Source: an uncultured Clostridiaceae bacterium | Lineage (GTDB): Bacteria > Bacillota > Clostridia > TANB77 > CAG-508 | Assembly: GCA_958402495.1 (NCBI GenBank) | Contig: CATXTS010000124.1 | Span: 1 to 5,257, forward strand | Direction of reading: 5' to 3' | DNA length: 5,257 nucleotides | Shown here: one piece after another, positions 1-5,257 of the stretch | Layout of the letters: each line of letters opens with the position of its first letter | How positions within the stretch are numbered: the first letter of the stretch is position 1 | Notes under the pieces: model-generated | What the model was told of the DNA's origin: nothing | Seen by the model: the letters and a program-made list of their open reading frames with translations, nothing else | Databases searched by the model: none | Translations under genes and position numbers: made by a program

Positions 1-262
1 TTAATACTGGTTTATTCACTCCCTTTTCTGTGATATAAGTTTGACCTAAAGCTTCGTCAAGTTGTTGTTCTAAGCTTGCTAAACTACTCCATTCTTCTTT
101 TTCACTTCTATCCATATCTTCTTTCGCTCTTTGAGCCTGTGTGATAATACCATTTTCTCCAACTAATGCATTAATGGCTACACCAGCTAAAATAATTAGT
201 ACAATCATCGTAATAACTAAAGCTATTAAAGTAATACCCTTTTGTCTTTCTTTTTTTCTCAT
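1..262 (-). CDS. Prepilin-like surface protein, N-terminal 87 residues (3' end outside window)
   Basis: The start ATG at 262-260 follows a good ribosome binding site (AAAGGAG, 6 nt away). The visible protein begins MRKKERQKGITLIALVITM: a short basic leader, a G-I-T-L processing site of prepilin-peptidase type at residues 9-12, then a hydrophobic helix to about residue 33. After it come the G-E-N-G-I-I-T-Q motif and a charged, probably coiled-coil stretch (about residues 39-70, many K/E/Q). The residue at mature position +5, normally Glu in type IV pilins, is Ala here. The same layout, including G-x-[ND]-G-[IL]-I-x-Q after the helix, is found in the protein at 2385-3857, so the two share a module. 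By family logic the helix holds the protein in the membrane or in a pilus-like fibre; which of these is not shown. The frame stays open to the window edge, so its length and C-terminal domain are unknown. It lies downstream of the sortase gene but behind a terminator and its own promoter-like element. Confidence 0.85.
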   Translation of the reverse strand, partial: MRKKERQKGITLIALVITMIVLIILAGVAINALVGENGIITQAQRAKEDMDRSEKEEWSSLASLEQQLDEALGQTYITEKGVNKPVL

Positions 263-311
263 CTCTTTCTCCTTTTCTTATGTTTTTTAGTCGTATTTTT
301 ACATTTTTATA

Positions 312-377
312 ATTATAATATTTTTATTTTATGATTTTTCTATTTCCAGAACAATTATTTGTTTACCAGTTTACATA
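312..377 (-). promoter_or_regulatory. Direct-repeat promoter element, copy A (upstream of the prepilin-like gene)
   Basis: On the minus strand the sequence reads TATGTAAACTGGTAAAC (377-361), which contains two perfect GTAAAC half-sites 8 nt apart start to start. Forty bases later comes TATTATAAT, with a perfect -10 box TATAAT at 317-312. No recognisable -35 lies 16-18 nt before that box, so the direct repeat may bind an activator. Copies of the same arrangement lie at 2293-2358 (plus) and 4053-4117 (minus). The start codon at 262 is about 50 nt downstream of the -10 box, a normal leader length. The regulator is unknown; the promoter role is inferred from position and recurrence. Confidence 0.55.
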
Positions 378-378
378 G

Positions 379-410
379 AAAAAAAGAACCAGCATAACTG
401 ATTCTTTTTT
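379..410 (-). terminator. Intrinsic terminator of the sortase gene
   Basis: Read on the minus strand, this is a hairpin of 13 pairs (arms 410-398 and 392-380) with a 5-nt loop, whose 3' arm runs into a stretch of seven T. One pair is a G-U wobble in the minus-strand RNA but would be a C-A mismatch in the plus-strand RNA, so the hairpin suits minus-strand transcription better. It begins 7 nt after the sortase stop codon and separates that gene from the prepilin-like gene beyond. Confidence 0.8.
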
Positions 411-416
411 CTTAGT

Positions 417-1163
417 CTATTTTATTTCTCTTGCCTTTACTACCAATCTTTGTTGTCCATAATTGGTACAAGTAATTAAGGTAACTTCTCTTTTTCCACC
501 AGTCAGCTGACTCGTACAACTGACATCTGTTGGTTCTACAATATATTTATCATAAACAGAATAACGTACTAGATTGCCATCCATATCTGTTAATTCTACA
601 ATATCCCCATTTACAATTTCATTTAGCCTTCCAAACATCTTCTTGTTCTTATAATTATGTCCTACTACACAATAATTTCCTATTTCGTTTGGAGAAGGTC
701 CCCAATATTTATTAAGTGATATTTTTAATAATTCTTCTGATGTTTCGGTTATAATTGGATAATTAATACCCAGTCTTTCAATATTCACAACAGATTCTAT
801 ATGATAGGTTACACCACTAGCTGTTGTATACTCCTTGGTATTACTTTGTTTCTTAGGAGGCTGCGTTATAATTTGTTGGTCTAAATCTTCGTCGTCCTCT
901 ATTGCTACAATAATCACATTATCATTTGATTTTCTAGTAGTGGTATCTTCATTGCTTTGTACTGGAGACATTACTTGTGATAAAATCTCTTGTGATACCT
1001 CTTCACTCTTTCCTCTATCAATTTCTGCGTAAATATAATAAGAAGATAATAAGCACACAAATAGCACAGATAAAAAAAACTCCATTTTATAGCGTTTCTT
1101 TTTTCTGCGTAGTTCTGGTGTAATATATAATTTTTCTGTAACTAGAATTTGATTCATATACAC
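417..1163 (-). CDS. Sortase (membrane-anchored cysteine transpeptidase)
   Basis: This 248-residue protein has a sortase fold signature. The catalytic His169 is in V-V-G-H-N-Y, the catalytic Cys232 in T-L-I-T-C, and Arg239 follows in Q-Q-R-L-V-V-K-A. A basic stretch (residues 19-26) precedes one membrane helix (about 28-46), giving a signal-anchor with the catalytic domain outside. Residues 50-115 are a polar, probably disordered stalk, and the catalytic domain runs from about 118 to 248. Sortases cut a sorting signal in a surface protein and join it to the cell wall or to another pilin. The class is uncertain: G-H-N-x5-M-F-G-x-L recalls class B, but the rest is generic. The chosen start is GTG at 1163-1161, because GGGAG lies 6 nt before it; the ATG two codons later would be 12 nt from it. 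The gene has its own promoter and terminator. Neither the complete protein at 2385-3857 nor the C-terminus encoded at 4226 carries an LPXTG-type signal, so its substrate is not here. Confidence 0.9.
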   Translation of the reverse strand: MYMNQILVTEKLYITPELRRKKKRYKMEFFLSVLFVCLLSSYYIYAEIDRGKSEEVSQEILSQVMSPVQSNEDTTTRKSNDNVIIVAIEDDEDLDQQIITQPPKKQSNTKEYTTASGVTYHIESVVNIERLGINYPIITETSEELLKISLNKYWGPSPNEIGNYCVVGHNYKNKKMFGRLNEIVNGDIVELTDMDGNLVRYSVYDKYIVEPTDVSCTSQLTGGKREVTLITCTNYGQQRLVVKAREIK

Positions 1164-1190
1164 AAAACTCTCCCTATTATCAGTAATTTC

Positions 1191-1220
1191 ATTATAACAT
1201 ACCTATGTTTCATTTTTCAA
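1191..1220 (-). promoter_or_regulatory. Sigma-A type promoter of the sortase gene, with a palindrome in the spacer
   Basis: On the minus strand, TTGAAA (1220-1215) and TATAAT (1196-1191) are 18 nt apart, with TG one base before the -10 (extended -10). This is close to consensus. A perfect 14-bp inverted repeat, AACATAGGTATGTT (1209-1196), fills the spacer and touches the -10 box; it could be a repressor site, which is speculation. Transcription would begin near 1184, about 20 nt before the GTG start. Confidence 0.75.
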
Positions 1221-1254
1221 TACTCTTTTACAATGTCATAAAATCTTAATATTT

Positions 1255-2112
1255 TTATTTACTACAAAGATTTGCAATTTGGGCAAATTGCTCTAAAGTT
1301 AAATCTTCTCCTCTTACTTTTTCGCTAATGGCTAACTGATTTAATACTTCTTTTATTTTCTCTTTTTCAATAAAACCACTATTGGTAATGGCATTTATAA
1401 AGGTTTTTCTTCTTTGCATAAATGCTAAACGAATAATTTGGAAAAATAACTTTTCATTTTTTAAATCCACTGGTAACTCTTTTCTAAGTACTAGCTGTAT
1501 AACTTCTGAGGAAACCTCTGGAGCAGGTATAAAACTATCTTTTGGTACTTCTACAATTTCATATGGCTCACAATAATAGGATATGGCATAGGTTATTGCA
1601 CCACATAGTTTACTTCCAGGCATGGCTGTTAATCTTTTTGCTACTTCCTTTTGTACCATAACCGTGATACTTTCTACTTCTAAATGGTCCTCCAATAATT
1701 TCATGATAATCGGCGTCGTAATATAATATGGCAAATTTGCTACTATTTTTACTTTATCTATAGAATAATTTTCACGTTCCTTTTTAATAACTTCTTGTAA
1801 ATCTACTTTTAAAACATCTTGATGGATGATTTCTAAATTCGTATATAGAGAAAATCTATCTTTTAAGATAGCAAGCATTCTAGAGTCTAATTCAATAGCC
1901 ACTACCCTTTTAGCCTTTTCTAATAGATGTTTCGTTAAAGTTCCCAGTCCTGGACCAATTTCAATAACTAAATCCTCTTCCCCAATCTGTGCTTGTTCTA
2001 TTGTCTTATCAATTACTTCATCATTAATTAAAAAATTCTGCCCTAAACTTTTATTTGCTAAAATATGATACTTTTTTAATAAAAACATCGTCTCTTGATA
2101 TGTATTTTCCAT
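1255..2112 (-). CDS. rsmA: 16S rRNA (adenine1518-N6/adenine1519-N6)-dimethyltransferase
   Basis: RsmA (KsgA) uses S-adenosylmethionine to dimethylate two adjacent adenines in the helix 45 loop of 16S rRNA, a late step in small-subunit assembly. The 285-residue protein has all family marks: K-S-L-G-Q-N-F-L (21-28), the SAM-binding motif E-I-G-P-G-L-G-T-L-T (51-60), the acidic E-L-D after the second strand (74-76), Q-D-V-L (98-101), the catalytic N-L-P-Y-Y (126-130), and F-M-Q-R-R-K-T-F (231-238) in the C-terminal domain. The frame stays open to an ATG at 2172, but I chose the ATG at 2112. It has GAGGAG 9 nt upstream, the length is typical of the family, and a near-consensus promoter lies between the two ATGs, so the upstream one would not be in that transcript. 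It stands alone here, without the usual rnmV or ispE neighbours. No terminator is visible before the sortase promoter, so some read-through is possible. Confidence 0.95.
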   Translation of the reverse strand: MENTYQETMFLLKKYHILANKSLGQNFLINDEVIDKTIEQAQIGEEDLVIEIGPGLGTLTKHLLEKAKRVVAIELDSRMLAILKDRFSLYTNLEIIHQDVLKVDLQEVIKKERENYSIDKVKIVANLPYYITTPIIMKLLEDHLEVESITVMVQKEVAKRLTAMPGSKLCGAITYAISYYCEPYEIVEVPKDSFIPAPEVSSEVIQLVLRKELPVDLKNEKLFFQIIRLAFMQRRKTFINAITNSGFIEKEKIKEVLNQLAISEKVRGEDLTLEQFAQIANLCSK

Positions 2113-2121
2113 TTTTGCATT

Positions 2122-2127
2122 CTCCTC
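2122..2127 (-). promoter_or_regulatory. Ribosome binding site that fixes the rsmA start
   Basis: GAGGAG on the minus strand lies 9 nt before the ATG at 2112-2110. The longer in-frame start at 2172 has only a weak, poorly placed purine run, so this site favours the 285-residue protein over the 305-residue one. Confidence 0.75.
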
Positions 2128-2142
2128 TTTTAAACTTTTCTG

Positions 2143-2171
2143 ATTATACACTGTTTTCCTGTTTTTGTCCA
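2143..2171 (-). promoter_or_regulatory. Sigma-A type promoter of rsmA
   Basis: On the minus strand TGGACA (2171-2166; five of six match TTGACA) and a perfect TATAAT (2148-2143) are separated by exactly 17 nt. The predicted RNA start near 2136 gives a leader of about 24 nt carrying the GAGGAG site. The promoter lies inside the N-terminal part of the longest open frame, which argues that those 20 extra codons are not translated. Confidence 0.75.
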
Positions 2172-2264
2172 TTCATGATTATTCTTACTCTTATATAGAA
2201 AATGCATTACCCCATTTTAATTAAACTTTGTCTTAAATTTTTTTATTTTTTAAAGATAGATTTT

Positions 2265-2281
2265 TTATCTTCTTAAGATAA
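2265..2281. repeat. Short inverted repeat between rsmA and the divergent adhesin gene
   Basis: TTATCTT-CTT-AAGATAA is a perfect 7-bp inverted repeat with a 3-nt centre. Another AAGATA at 2253-2258 could pair with the same TATCTT, giving two mutually exclusive weak hairpins. It lies upstream of both divergent promoters. It might be an operator or chance in AT-rich DNA; there is no U-run that would make it a terminator. Confidence 0.3.
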
Positions 2282-2292
2282 TTCAAAAAAAT

Positions 2293-2358
2293 TATGCAAA
2301 CTGATAAACTAATAAATCTAAAGAAAAAGATAAAAAAATAAGTTCTCAATTATAGAAT
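2293..2358 (+). promoter_or_regulatory. Direct-repeat promoter element, copy C (upstream of the GLUG-repeat protein)
   Basis: TATGCAAACTGATAAAC (2293-2309) matches copies A and B, with half-sites GCAAAC and ATAAAC 8 nt apart start to start. After 40 nt comes TTATAGAAT (2350-2358), in the place of the TATTATAAT found in the other copies; the -10 is TATAGA or TAGAAT. No good -35 is present. The ATG at 2385 is 26 nt further on, with AAGGAGG at 2371-2377. The half-sites and -10 are a little less perfect than in copy A. Confidence 0.5.
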
Positions 2359-2384
2359 GAAAACAAAACAAAGGAGGAAAGAAT

Positions 2385-3857
2385 ATGAAGCTATTCGAAA
2401 AATTTGAAAATAAAGGTGTTACACTGATTGCTCTAATCATAACCATTATTATTTTAATTATTTTAGTAGGTGTATCCTTTCATATGATACTAGGACCTGA
2501 TGGATTAATAAAACAAACTAAGCAATCTAAAGAACAAACAGATGAAGCTAACAAGAATGAGAAAATAAGTTTATCTAATTTAGATTCTTCTATAAATGAA
2601 TATACAACCAATGTTATAATAGAAAAAGTAACTGATAAAAATCCTGGAACATTAGAGGGAAATGGCACAGAAATAAATCCTTATGTTATTAATAGTATAG
2701 AAGATTTAATATTCTTTTCTTATGATGTAACAAACGGGAATACCTATGAAGGAAAAAACATAACTTTAGGATTAAGTTTGGATTTTAATTCTACCAATTC
2801 CTATGTAGATGCATTTAGAACAGATTATCATACATTTGGATATCTTGGACAATTAAAAGAATATTTGAATACACAAGGTTTCTTTACAATAGGAAGAACT
2901 TCCTTAGATAATGACGGATTACATAGTTTTAAAGGTTCTTTTAATGGTAATTATCATTCTATCATAAATTTCTATCAAAATATTACATTAGAAAAAAATC
3001 AAGATTGTATAGGGCTTTTTGCAACCAATTTTGGAAACATAAGCAATTTATATCTAGAAAATTTTTATATAAAAGGGAATATCCCTAATAATTCTTTGTA
3101 CATAGGTGGAATATGTGGAAGAAATAGAGCAGGTTCTATTAAAAATTGTAGTGTATCTGGAAAAATTTATTCTGAAGGAGAAGGTACCTCTTTAATTGGA
3201 GGAATTACAGGATTCAATAGATATGGAAATATTTCTGGTTGTTCTAATCAGGTAGATATCCTTAATCAATCTACTGGAGGAAGAATAGGTGGTATAGCTG
3301 GTGTTCAAACAGGAGGCGAAATTATAAATTGTTATAATCATTCTAATATAATACTCTATCCAAATGGAAATGCTACTAAATTAATCGGAGGTATTGTAGG
3401 AGAACTTTATGAAAATGGTATTATAAGAAATTGTTACTCTGCTGGAGATATTACCAACGAAACACAACAATATACTGCTGGAATATGTGCCTATAACTAT
3501 CAAGGAATTATTGAAAATGTTTTTAATATGAGTAAAGTTAAGGGGAATGGCGAAGTTGGAGGAATCATTGGATTTAGCAGAACAGGTAGTATTAATAATA
3601 TCTATAATAGCGGAGAAATTTTAGGAGAATCACCTCATTTAGGATTATTAGTTGGTAAAACCCAGATTACTATTACAAATGGATATTACAAAAAAAATCA
3701 AAATATAAATGCAATTGGTTTTATAAATGGAAATTTAGAAATTCAAATATCAGAATTAAATGAACTGCCTAATATTTATTCCATATTAGGAGAAATATTT
3801 ACGGATGACATTCACAATAGAAACCATGGATATCCTATTTTAAATTGGCAGTCTTGA
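2385..3857 (+). CDS. Prepilin-anchored GLUG-repeat surface protein (probable adhesin)
   Basis: This 490-residue protein starts at an ATG 7 nt after a strong AAGGAGG. Residues 1-10 are a basic leader, with a K-G-V-T-L processing site at 10-13 and a hydrophobic helix at about 12-36; mature position +5 is Ala, not Glu. Residues 39-75 are polar and probably coiled. From about 92, the stretch with G-N-G-T-E-I-N-P-Y-V-I-N-S-I-E-D-L is the usual entry to a GLUG or beta-helix domain. About eight repeats follow, with [IVL]-G-G-I-x-G-like starts near residues 209, 240, 271, 301, 334, 364, 391 and 419, a period of 27-33. Most contain G-x-I-x-N-C/N-x-Y, which is the GLUG pattern and predicts a right-handed beta-helix stalk. 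The end, H-G-Y-P-I-L-N-W-Q, is typical of such proteins. No LPXTG signal or second membrane helix is present. Family members are secreted adhesin-like proteins of mostly unproven function; binding to host, mucus or other cells is inferred. It is a single-gene transcript with its own promoter element and terminator. Confidence 0.85.
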   Translation: MKLFEKFENKGVTLIALIITIIILIILVGVSFHMILGPDGLIKQTKQSKEQTDEANKNEKISLSNLDSSINEYTTNVIIEKVTDKNPGTLEGNGTEINPYVINSIEDLIFFSYDVTNGNTYEGKNITLGLSLDFNSTNSYVDAFRTDYHTFGYLGQLKEYLNTQGFFTIGRTSLDNDGLHSFKGSFNGNYHSIINFYQNITLEKNQDCIGLFATNFGNISNLYLENFYIKGNIPNNSLYIGGICGRNRAGSIKNCSVSGKIYSEGEGTSLIGGITGFNRYGNISGCSNQVDILNQSTGGRIGGIAGVQTGGEIINCYNHSNIILYPNGNATKLIGGIVGELYENGIIRNCYSAGDITNETQQYTAGICAYNYQGIIENVFNMSKVKGNGEVGGIIGFSRTGSINNIYNSGEILGESPHLGLLVGKTQITITNGYYKKNQNINAIGFINGNLEIQISELNELPNIYSILGEIFTDDIHNRNHGYPILNWQS

Positions 3858-3882
3858 TAGCAAGAAAAGCAAACTAAAGATT

Positions 3883-3920
3883 AAGAACTATAATAGGGTT
3901 TATGACCTATTATAGTTCTT
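3883..3920 (+). terminator. Strong hairpin terminator of the GLUG-repeat gene
   Basis: Arms 3883-3897 and 3906-3920 form a perfect 15-bp stem around an 8-nt loop, 25 nt after the stop codon. A T-rich tract (CTTATTATATTTATTTTA) follows on the plus strand. The minus-strand side also has T-rich sequence after the hairpin, so it may stop transcription from both directions between these convergent units. Confidence 0.8.
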
Positions 3921-4052
3921 CTTATTATATTTATTTTATGCCAAAAAACATTTGTGCTTCATACTATCCTATAGAATATGGAAAAAAGTGATGAAGATAC
4001 TTAATTAAATCTCATTGCTTAAAGTCAATATTCTTATATTTTATTTGCTTTT

Positions 4053-4117
4053 ATTATAATATTTCTTTTTTATACTTTTTAGTTTTTCCATGACTCATTT
4101 GTTTACAAGTTTGCATA
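4053..4117 (-). promoter_or_regulatory. Direct-repeat promoter element, copy B (no gene visible behind it)
   Basis: On the minus strand TATGCAAACTTGTAAAC (4117-4101) is followed by AAAT, then, 39 nt after the repeat, by TATTATAAT (4061-4053). The first 21 bases match copy A at 19 positions and TATTATAAT is identical; a shared TGGAAA lies between. As in copy A, it sits directly behind a minus-strand terminator. Unlike copies A and C, no ribosome binding site and no prepilin-like start follows in the 190 bases before the GLUG gene's end. It may be a remnant of a lost gene's promoter or drive a short RNA. Confidence 0.5.
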
Positions 4118-4118
4118 A

Positions 4119-4153
4119 AAAAACAAACTAGAATTTATTTCTAATTTGCTTTT
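4119..4153 (-). terminator. Intrinsic terminator of the lectin-fold gene
   Basis: On the minus strand the arms 4153-4139 and 4133-4119 pair over 15 positions (two G-U wobbles) around a 5-nt loop, and the 3' arm ends in seven T. It lies about 73 nt after the stop codon of the gene at 4226. Confidence 0.7.
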
Positions 4154-4225
4154 CTTTAAATAATTATTTTTCTTCTATAAAATATGCATTTATTTTGTTT
4201 TTTGCCGTAGGAAATTTTTAAAGTG

Positions 4226-5257
4226 CTAAGACATAATCAATACCGTACGGAACCCATGAACAAAAGTGCCATTGCCATCAGCGCGATTGAAACAAAAGAG
4301 ACCAGCAGTAGAGCCATACGAAAAAGTAGCGCTACGAACTGAAAATGGATAGAATAAGCCCATGTAAAACGAGGAATCGTCATACCATAATGTATTTCCA
4401 TGTCCGGTCGTAGATATCTCACGGACTCCATCACCATAAATTAACGTATTCTTTTTGTAATTATTGGTACTTGCTGTATTTAAATTTATATCATTATTTG
4501 TTATTCCTGTATTATCCGTATTACTGTCATATGGATAAATGGTTGTATATTTGGTACTGGTCGTTTTTAATGTATTTCCATCATACGCTATGCTTGCTCC
4601 ATTACTCTTTAAATTACTATTTCCATTTGCTACATAGCCGGCTAGTTCTTTCCCATGTTCCTCCACTTAAGTCATAGATTCCATAAATGGTTCCTGATGA
4701 ACTTTCCTTACAACCATTTAATTGATTCCATGTATAGACTCCATTATTGGCTGTATTTCCTGTTGTTTCATTGATATTTGCCATTGTTTTTACGGATTCT
4801 CCTGCTGTTGTAGATGCGGTTGTACAACCTGTTACTGCATATACACTATCTACTCCACTCTTTCCTGCTGCATTGGTTCTTTTAGTTCCTCCACTATTTA
4901 AGTTTACATTATTAACTGCAATATCTATTCCACCTAAGCCATATTTACTCTGTGAAAGATATGTTACTGCTCCCCATTCACTATTCTTTATTAAATGTGA
5001 GTCTGTGCTTCTTGTTAATCCATATATATTCCCATTCTCTGTCATAGCTTTAGCTATATTAAAAGCATCATTATGATTAATGTAATTCATACTATATGTT
5101 ACTGGTTGGAATGTTGGGTACTTTATAGCTGTTTTGGTACTTCCATAAATTCCATCTAACCAGTTACGGGCACTTTCACTTCCATCACTACTTTGTCCTC
5201 TTTCTACTGCTCTTACCCAAACATTACTTTGAGAATAACTCACACTACTTGCTTTTA
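4226..5257 (-). pseudogene. Surface protein with FGE/C-type-lectin-like C-terminal domain, frameshifted; 5' end outside window
   Basis: The frame is open at the window's right edge, so the N-terminus, possibly another prepilin-like anchor, is missing. The first part (to 4617) holds H-L-I-K-N-S-E-W-G-A-V-T-Y-L-S-Q-S-K-Y-G and ends in G-I-Y-D-L-S-G-G-T-W-E-R-T, then seven off-frame residues and a TAG. The second part lies in another frame from about 4642 to 4226 and resumes with A-G-Y-V-A-N-G-N-S-N-L. Dropping one base (plus-strand T at 4643) joins them as T-W-E-R-T-A-G-Y-V, the expected family reading. The D-L-S-G-G-x-W-E core and the closing A-G-L-F-x-F-N-R...G-F-R-T-V-L match the formylglycine-generating-enzyme-like fold, which also carries C-type-lectin variable domains. 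Such domains in gut Firmicutes are usually ligand-binding surface modules, not enzymes. About 343 residues would be encoded here if intact. A sequencing or assembly error could equally explain the break. The internal GTG at 4666 is not a convincing start. Confidence 0.7.
4229..4387 (-). other. Candidate DGR-type variable region at the 3' end of the lectin-fold gene
   Basis: This covers the last ~53 codons, from the Trp of L-W-Y-D-D to the codon before the stop. By hand count, positions 4241-4350 have 16 sense-strand A in 110 bases and about 45% GC. The neighbouring 4441-4540 has 51 A in 100. From the Arg codon of V-R-S-A-T to the His of V-H-G, 26 of 27 codons end in T or C. Fixed-looking residues (A-G-L-F, F-N-R, D-G, G-F-R) alternate with positions that vary in relatives as I recall them. 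DGRs copy a template repeat rich in AAY codons and randomise its adenines, which leaves NNY codons and little A. The template repeat, Avd and reverse transcriptase are not in this window, so a remote DGR would be needed. A transferred or recombined cassette is the alternative. Confidence 0.4.

Noticed and set aside
2221..2384. Riboswitch in the leader of the GLUG-repeat gene
   Set aside because: The predicted leader after the -10 is only about 20 nt long, and the upstream hairpins are short and AT-only, with no known aptamer pattern.
3920..3960. An eight-codon minus-strand ORF (M-K-H-K-C-F-L-A) behind promoter copy B
   Set aside because: It is too short to distinguish from chance and lacks a convincing ribosome binding site.
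3858..4225. Template repeat or small DGR accessory gene next to the candidate variable region
   Set aside because: The stretch is AT-rich, shows no similarity to 4229-4387, and holds no open frame with a ribosome binding site; only terminators and the orphan promoter element are seen.
4237..4437. A 66-codon minus-strand frame overlapping the variable-region candidate
   Set aside because: It is an alternative frame of a coding stretch whose G-F-R-T-V-L ending fits a known fold; the alternative has no recognisable domain or start signal.
4635..4650. Programmed ribosomal frameshift at the junction
   Set aside because: There is no slippery heptamer at ACT-AGC-CGG and no clear stimulatory structure downstream; a one-base insertion or sequence error is simpler.
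4226..4666. Reading the right-hand locus as two separate genes, the second starting at the GTG at 4666
   Set aside because: The first ten residues from that GTG are an off-frame reading of the D-L-S-G-G-T-W-E codons, and the two frames join into one family-like sequence when a single base is removed.
4747..5076. A 109-codon plus-strand open frame opposite the lectin-fold gene
   Set aside because: It has no ribosome binding site, and its composition is the mirror of the T/S/N-rich coding sequence on the other strand, which has clear family motifs.

Overview
The window looks like chromosomal DNA from a low-GC, Gram-positive-type anaerobe, most likely an uncultured gut Clostridia/Firmicutes lineage. 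The evidence is AT-rich intergenic DNA, A/T-ending codons, AGGAGG-type ribosome binding sites, a sortase, and two proteins with the KGITLIAL/KGVTLIAL prepilin-like N-terminus common in such genomes. No genus can be assigned from the sequence.

Layout. On the minus strand, from right to left, are rsmA (2112-1255, 16S rRNA dimethyltransferase), a sortase (1163-417) with its own sigma-A promoter and terminator, and the start of a small prepilin-like gene (262 to the window edge). Divergent from rsmA, on the plus strand, is a 490-residue protein (2385-3857) with a prepilin-like N-terminus followed by about eight GLUG-type beta-helix repeats; it ends in a strong hairpin terminator. Convergent with it, on the minus strand, is the 3' part of a large gene (5257 to 4226) with an FGE/C-type-lectin-like C-terminal domain. 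That gene is split by a one-base frameshift near 4643, and its 5' end lies outside the window.

The theme is cell-surface display: prepilin-like anchored proteins, a probable adhesin, a lectin-fold protein and a sortase, with one housekeeping gene (rsmA) among them. Two observations stand out. First, a direct-repeat element (TATGYAAAC-TKR-TAAAC) followed 39-40 nt later by a -10-like box occurs three times: upstream of each prepilin-like gene whose start is visible, and once (4053-4117) with no obvious gene behind it. It looks like a shared activator-dependent promoter. Second, the last ~50 codons of the lectin-fold gene have a sharply different composition: sense-strand A falls from about half to about 15%, and 26 of 27 consecutive codons end in T or C. 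This is what a variable region rewritten by a diversity-generating retroelement (DGR) would look like. No reverse transcriptase or template repeat is in the window, so this is an inference.

Intergenic stretches: 263-416 holds one copy of the element and the sortase terminator. 2113-2384 holds the rsmA promoter, an inverted repeat and another copy of the element. 3858-4225 holds two terminators and the orphan copy of the element, but no credible protein gene.
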